Below are positions 58,556 through 64,000 of a stretch of 64,000 bases of DNA, one piece after another; position 1 is the first letter of the stretch, and every line of letters starts with the position of its first letter. The DNA is from Augochlora pura (taxonomy: Eukaryota; Arthropoda; Insecta; Hymenoptera; Halictidae): positions 12,203,714 to 12,267,713 of the forward strand of contig NC_135777.1 in assembly GCF_028453695.1 (NCBI RefSeq), written 5' to 3'. The notes beneath the pieces are model-generated. The model searched no databases, was not told where the DNA came from, and saw only the letters and a list, made by a program, of their open reading frames with translations. The position numbers were made by a program, and so were the translations under genes.

Positions 58556-59344
58556 CGTACAATGGCCCGTGAAAGTGTTTTATGTACCTTATAAATGTAA
58601 CAATGTTTTTCAAACTGGATCAAATGACTTGACTTTTTTTAGATAATAGTTCTCAATTTTACAATACTACAAAATTTTGACACTTCTTCGTGGAAACCGA
58701 TTCACCAAATTACATTATTGGGACGTTTTATAATTAATACTTTAGAAACTCTAAACGAATTATATCTGTCCACTCCTGTAAGTCATTGCACACCAGTCAT
58801 CACTACTGCTCGGTAGGTTTAATTTTATTCTTCAAGCTACGGATGTGAATCTATTTTTACGTGGTTGTGGTCGAGTGTACAGTGGTATAAATAATCATAA
58901 ACCCTACGTAACTTGTACACCTTCAGTGTCAGTTATATAAAAAATTAACGATATTTGTATATTTCTACTTCCTGTAATATTTGTAAAGAGTCATTTGAAA
59001 AAGTTTTACAAGCAAGAGTATCGTATGAAATATTATAATGAAAGAGATCAAAAATCGTATACGTGTATCAAACGTATATTTACGTTCGTGTCGTACTTTT
59101 AATATTCCTCTATTGTTTCTAATCTCCCTGTGTGATCAAATAATTTCACATAAAAGACAATGTACATTAATACTACACATCATTTAGTAGAACGCCTAAG
59201 TGATAAACAAATTATAAGAAACGTTTACGTGCTGGGTCAAACTGGTCCGACTGCCGTAAACTGCACCGTGTCGCGTACCATTCCATAATCTGAAGGCTTT
59301 TGTTATTCAATAAGAATAATAAAAATACCCATTGGCAAAAAGGC
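58556..59344. other. AT-rich non-coding stretch
   Basis: No coding motif or structured repeat recognised. Confidence 0.4.
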
Positions 59345-60050
59345 ATTTCAGTAAGAACTCGATAGCTGTTCGTTGCCGGGTCTAGCTTCGATAGTCTGTG
59401 TGCTCCTCGACACGCCTCTGCCTAAAAACGGGACAAAGAAGACGAACGATCCTCTACACAGCAAGCAGCCTGGATTCCAAAGAAAATACTGGAGAAAAGC
59501 GAACGTGATACCGACGCCCTCGTCATTCGTTTCTCCTGGACTGTCGCGTTTTTTATGGAATATTCGACTCCTCCCATCGAACGATTCATTCGCCGTTCGG
59601 GAACGAAGAAACTGAATACCCACTGCGTTTACCAGAACGCAATCACGACTCTATCTCTCTCTCCCCCTCTATCTCTATTTACTTCTCCCTTTCTCTTTCT
59701 TTTACTCTAGCTCTCCCTGTTTCACCCCTTTCCTTCCTCTTTCTATCTCTCTCTTTATGTTACCTCCTCCCCCCCCCCTCCTCTCTCTTCCTACCACTTT
59801 TTCTCAAGAACGGAGGGTGGCGCCATCAACGCCTCTTCTTCCGAAATGTAATCTAACGTCGAGTAGAAAGCAATAAGAAGAAGAAGAAGAGAAAAAGGCG
59901 AGAAGAAGCAAAACAGAGGAAATGGGGGAGAGGTATGACGTAGAGCAGATCGATCTCGATTGGCGAAACGATTCGACGTGACGGACAAAGATGTCCCAAG
60001 CGACGATTGTCGACGATCGCACATGTTTCTCGATCGAACCGTGAACAGAG
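59345..60050 (+). promoter_or_regulatory. CpG- and pyrimidine-rich block, candidate promoter or 5' UTR exon
   Basis: GC content rises, and a long C/T tract (59645-59800) is followed by CpG-rich sequence. AACAGAG is followed by GTGAGT at 60051, a strong donor consensus on the plus strand. No open frame with a recognisable domain is present on either strand. An untranslated first exon is the best guess, but no downstream coding exon was found. Confidence 0.3.
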
Positions 60051-60599
60051 GTGAGTCGCGGAGGAGACATTGAAAGGCGACAACAAGTTCGCTTTATAAT
60101 GAATATCCGAGCATCTTTTTTTTCTTTTTTTTTTACTGGACAGCACAATTTCACGGACGGTTGGCGAAAAATCTACGGGACACCGAGCACCTGATTTCCG
60201 CACGAACAATTACGTACACGCGTAGAACGCGTAGGACCATCCAGCTCTGAACGTGTTCGCTATCGAGCCGATGACCATGGGGCGACGCAACGAAATCAAC
60301 GGAATTTATGCAATGAAACGAACAGTCGAAACGTTAATATTTGTCACGGCAACATTTATCGAGAACCAGCTACATTTGACACGTGAAGCAGCGAATATCA
60401 ACTCTAAACGTTCTAACAATATGAAAGTTAAATAACAGCTATGAGGCACTGCTAAAAATTGTTATATCACGTTACAAAATCACTTTTACATTATTAGATT
60501 TGTACATATTTAAAAAAAAAAAAATGTCAAATGTATTACTGTTCTATGAGTCGTAAAATGCAATAAGTTATATCAAACTGGAGTACTTGAACAAGTTCT

Positions 60600-60915
60600 C
60601 ATGTTATTAGATTCCCAGATTTTCATATTTTCGGAATTTCGAATTTTCGAGTTCTCCGGTTTCTGATATGTTACTAATTTTAGATTTTCAAACATACCGC
60701 TTTTCCTATAGTCTGGTTTTCAGACTTTGAGATTCTTATATTTTCAGAGAGTCTAGTTTTCAGATTTTCAGATTTTCAGATTTTCAAGTTTTCAAATTCT
60801 GAAACGATCAAACTATCAAGTTTTCAAATCCTCACACTCTCAGATTTTTAGGTATTCAAATCCTCAGATTGCTAAGTTGTCAAGTTTCCAGACTATCCGG
60901 ATGAGAGGTTTCCAG
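60600..60915 (+). repeat. Degenerate CAGATTTTCA-type minisatellite
   Basis: Repeated variants of cagattttca, aagttttcaa and cagactttga fill about 300 bases; the purest part is 60735-60800. It looks like a diverged 10-bp tandem repeat. Confidence 0.7.
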
Positions 60916-61249
60916 ATCTTTAAGTTTTCAGGTTTCTATGTTTCCGGGTATTGAGGGAATAGCATGCATTTCGTTTTCGTTTTATTCGTAGGCTGAAGAA
61001 ATGAAGGAACTTGTCAAGAGCGTAGGCCAGAAAGAAGGGAAAAGGTCGCGACTCGAGCGTACGCGCGCGGTTTCTGTATAGGTTGAGGGCAGACGATCGA
61101 ACCCGATCGGGTATTCGCGAACGCGAGGCCGTATCGGATGGCCGATCTACCGTGAAACGATCAAAGACGAGACACGTGCCGTTGCCCGATCTATTTCTAC
61201 GTCGGCCGAGCTGACTTCCCTTCTCTGTTCTGCATTCGCGTGGACGCTT

Positions 61250-61292
61250 CACCTCGCCTCACTTCGCCTCGCCTCGCCTCGCCTCGCCTAGC
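61250..61292 (+). repeat. (CGCCT)n short tandem repeat
   Basis: Seven or so cgcct/cttcgcct units lie in a CpG-rich block (60990-61570). That block also has a GTGAGT donor motif near 61506 but no recognisable coding domain. Confidence 0.8.
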
Positions 61293-61599
61293 TCATCTCG
61301 ACCCGTGCTATCCTCGTTTGCACTGTACTCCCTCCCCTTTGCCGTTCCCTCACTCGCCAAACATTTTCACTCTGGATCGTTGAAAAATGTTTCGCATTTC
61401 AATTCGATCGATCGGCCCTTTTTGACGCAGCTTTGTTTGCTGTTCGAATTTTTCGTTACGGATCCCCGCTCGAGCAACGCCAGTGACGCCATTGCCATTG
61501 TGAACGTGAGTGCAGCACGCAACGAAACCTCACAGTAGAACTGTCTCGCTCTGGTCAGACAGCGCAACTACTAGTTCGTGCTTACCAAACTCGTGGCCA

Positions 61600-63012
61600 G
61601 GTGTACAGAGTATACCGAAAATCCTGGTGTAAATAGATCTGGGGTTGTTATTATATGGAGAAACAAATTTAGAGATTTGAAATTTCATCTATAAATATTA
61701 CAGTAATATTAATACAATTATAAAATCACAAAGGGTTTTCTATGCGTTTTCTAAAGACTACATGTTTCAAAATATTTTCCGTAATACATGGGCAAATAAT
61801 AATGTACATTCCATCGTTATTACATTGTTAATAATAGCAGTATTATCTTGCTGAAATATCTAATAGATGGAATTAGATTTTTCACACAATGATAACGATG
61901 ATTTAAGGAAAGTGAAGAATTTTTGAAATCGATAGTTTAGATAGGCAATAGGTATATTGATGGGTGAAATTTAGATAACAATTACTGTATTAATTTTTCA
62001 CTGACAATAAGTACCTTATATCATTGATTCATAGGTTAGCTTATAATGCATAATCTTTTTAATTTTTTGATAGAAGTATGTAAAAATCGATCATACTGTA
62101 TCAGTTATATACAGATATTGCAATCCGAAATCATCATCGTGCAGGTTATATACATCTTTCTTCAAATACAATTTATCCTATAGAAGTTACATTCATCTTT
62201 TCTTCTAACCAAATACATTCTTTCGCAAAGGAATGTTTTTTAAACAAGTATTTTTAGTTCATTGTTATATACATGCAATAAATTTTAAAACGTACATATA
62301 TGATTTGCAAGAGGATGAATTTAATGTGTGAAATCTGCACAAGGGGATTGGTAAGTACATACGTGTGAATATGTCGGGGGATTAATGGAGATATACAGAA
62401 TTTTCCAAAAATCGTGTGACTCTGCAATACATGTCAATACTTTCGGGGATTAATCTACACGTTAACCCTCTGGCTACGGCAGATTTTGATAACTATCGTT
62501 TGCGCAGCATATGCTAGGTCAACCGCAATCTACGCTATGATCGACAAAATTTTTCATCGGCGTGCAGTTTCCAGGTTTATATTGAAATCCGTGAAACCGT
62601 ATTCGTTTCTGATAAACTTTTCTAGTCATCTATAGATGCCAGAAGTTTGCATTCTTCTGAACCATTACAGATACTTACAGTACCTTGAAAGAAAGACTAC
62701 CTACAGGTGAACGCAATACTCTAGAATAGGAGTTCTTAAACATTCTTCCCGTGTTTTTTTTTATACACAAAGTAACTATTAATCCACTTTAAACGGTTGA
62801 AGAATGTTGATATAATGAAAATCAAATTATAAAATTTAGAAAGATGGTTGAATTTGAATTTGGGAAATCAGCATGTTTATATTGGGTTTAAGTTTTGTTA
62901 ATTTTAAATGCAAACTTGGCTCAAGATTTTCATTTGACTTTATATTTATTCAACATTGTTATTATCTCAGAAAATCCTGTTTCGCATAAATATCTGGATA
63001 AAATAGACGCAA
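61600..63012. other. AT-rich non-coding stretch
   Basis: No gene recognised. TTAACCCTCTGGCTACGGCA at about 62463 resembles the piggyBac-style end at 46060 (ttaaccgcttgactacggca), but no partner terminus was found. Confidence 0.4.
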
Positions 63013-63328
63013 AATACATGGTGCCCCAAAAATGTCTAACAATACGGAAATAGGAGATACCTAAGTTCATTTGTAATAACACTGACCAATGAGAGGCAAG
63101 TATTGAATGAAGCAAGGCGACTGAACTAATAAGCAAAACTGCGCTTCGTCCGCTTGTTGGCTCGGCCACCTCGCGCCACCCGAGCTCGCCTCTCATTGGT
63201 CACTGTTTTTCGTTAATAACTCATTAACAATACCTTAAAAATAAAGTTGTTATAAAGGAAAAAGTTACTTGAAATGACCTCAGCTATCTCATATTTCCAG
63301 ATTGTCAGACATTTTTGGTACACGTATA
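63013..63328. mobile_element. Complete MITE, CATTTGAAGTAAC family
   Basis: TACATGGTGCCCCAAAAATG, TGTCTAACAATACGGAAATA on the left is mirrored by TATTTCCAGATTGTCAGACA and TTTTTGGTACACGTATA on the right. Inner ACTGACCAATGAGAGGC is mirrored by GCCTCTCATTGGTCACTG. It is one of the cleanest copies in the window and has no coding capacity. Confidence 0.85.
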
Positions 63329-64000
63329 GAATGCAGAATATAGGAAGAAATATTTTAGAATTCATCATTGAAGAAGTAAGTGAATTGCTATAACGAATTT
63401 GTATATACACACAGACACGAATTTTTAGTTCAATTCGCATACAATCCAGGAATGCTTTACATACCATAGTACAGAGTTTAAAACAGTTTGAAAGATATGA
63501 AGTTATGTCTAAAATATTCTTCAGCTTTCTAATTACGGATAATCAAAGAAAATGTTTATAGTGCCTGCCTTTTGAAATCATTTCAAAACAATTGTATACG
63601 GAATGCAAGAAAATAATGTGTTCCTTCTACAAGAAGGGATGTAAAATGGGTCTCAAACTTTTTAGGGAATACCTGATCTTTTTTCAGCAAGTACGTAATT
63701 CAATGCTACGACAGCGTATAGTGGCGCGAGTTGAGTTGTAATTTGTGGACAAAACTTGTCTGCATCGATCATATGATTGTAACCAGCTAAAAAATCTTTT
63801 CTTTCTTGAACCACCTTATTCAGTTAATAGACGTTCTCCTACATTTCTTCCACTTATTTTTGTCACAAATGCATAAAATCCACAGTTTATTAATCATGAA
63901 CATAAAAAAAATTAATATATGAGAAACAAAAGGATAATGTTATATCGTTTTCAATTTATTATAATTATTAAAAGCAGCTAAACATTTTCACCTATCGCAT
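63329..64000. other. AT-rich non-coding stretch to the window edge
   Basis: No coding motif or structured repeat recognised. Confidence 0.4.

Noticed and set aside
59804..60209. Overlapping minus-strand frames of 116-118 codons
   Set aside because: Low-complexity Ser/Phe/Leu stretches are produced by the GA/CT-rich tract; two frames overlap, as expected of composition bias.
1..64000. tRNA, rRNA, snRNA and CRISPR signatures
   Set aside because: No convincing A/B box pair, rRNA block or spaced direct-repeat array was seen; the 42550 array is contiguous hairpin units, not a CRISPR.

Overview
The window looks like AT-rich nuclear DNA of an insect, most likely a hymenopteran (bee, ant or wasp). 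The reasons are the transposon spectrum (BEL/Pao and Gypsy LTR elements, R1-clade non-LTR elements, mariner, Tc1-like and piggyBac-like elements, many TACAGGGTG-ended MITEs), CpG-bearing islands in an AT-rich background, and one intron-containing animal Ras-family gene. No rRNA, tRNA, CRISPR or bacterial operon was seen. The species call is inference.

Only one host gene is well supported: the first two coding exons of a Ras-family small GTPase (Rhes/Di-Ras-like) on the minus strand at 12426-12827. They are joined by a 69-bp intron with GT..AG ends and an open reading frame across the junction. Its remaining exons were not found and probably lie before position 1. It has Ala at the Ras Gly12 position and Asp at the Ras Gln61 position. 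MITEs sit on both sides of it (11865-12222 and 13431-13869).

Layout: 1-2.1 kb holds element fragments. 2.16-5.7 kb is a scrambled cluster of broken R1-clade copies with long poly-G tracts. 6-12 kb holds MITEs, a deleted mariner, a long hairpin and an LTR-like repeat. 12.4-13.4 kb is the GTPase gene. 15.2-17.1 kb is a nest of a solo LTR, an LTR with polypurine tract, and an R1 copy with ORF1 fused to late RT. 17-38 kb is mainly AT-rich non-coding DNA with MITEs and Tc1/mariner relics. 38.9-41.8 kb holds three Tc1-like relics and a hairpin. 42.1-43.6 kb has an LTR-like segment, a seven-unit hairpin array and an oppositely oriented Gypsy gag-protease relic. 48396-53262 is a young, internally deleted BEL/Pao element with 5-bp target duplications. 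54-64 kb holds more repeats, a CpG- and pyrimidine-rich block that may be a promoter or 5' exon, and several MITEs.

The most interesting signal is the array at 42550-42945. Seven copies of a 51-62 bp unit each form a hairpin, and one stem pair changes as G:C, T:A or G:T between copies, with a second stem also varying compatibly. That is a covariation signature of a selected RNA or single-stranded DNA structure.
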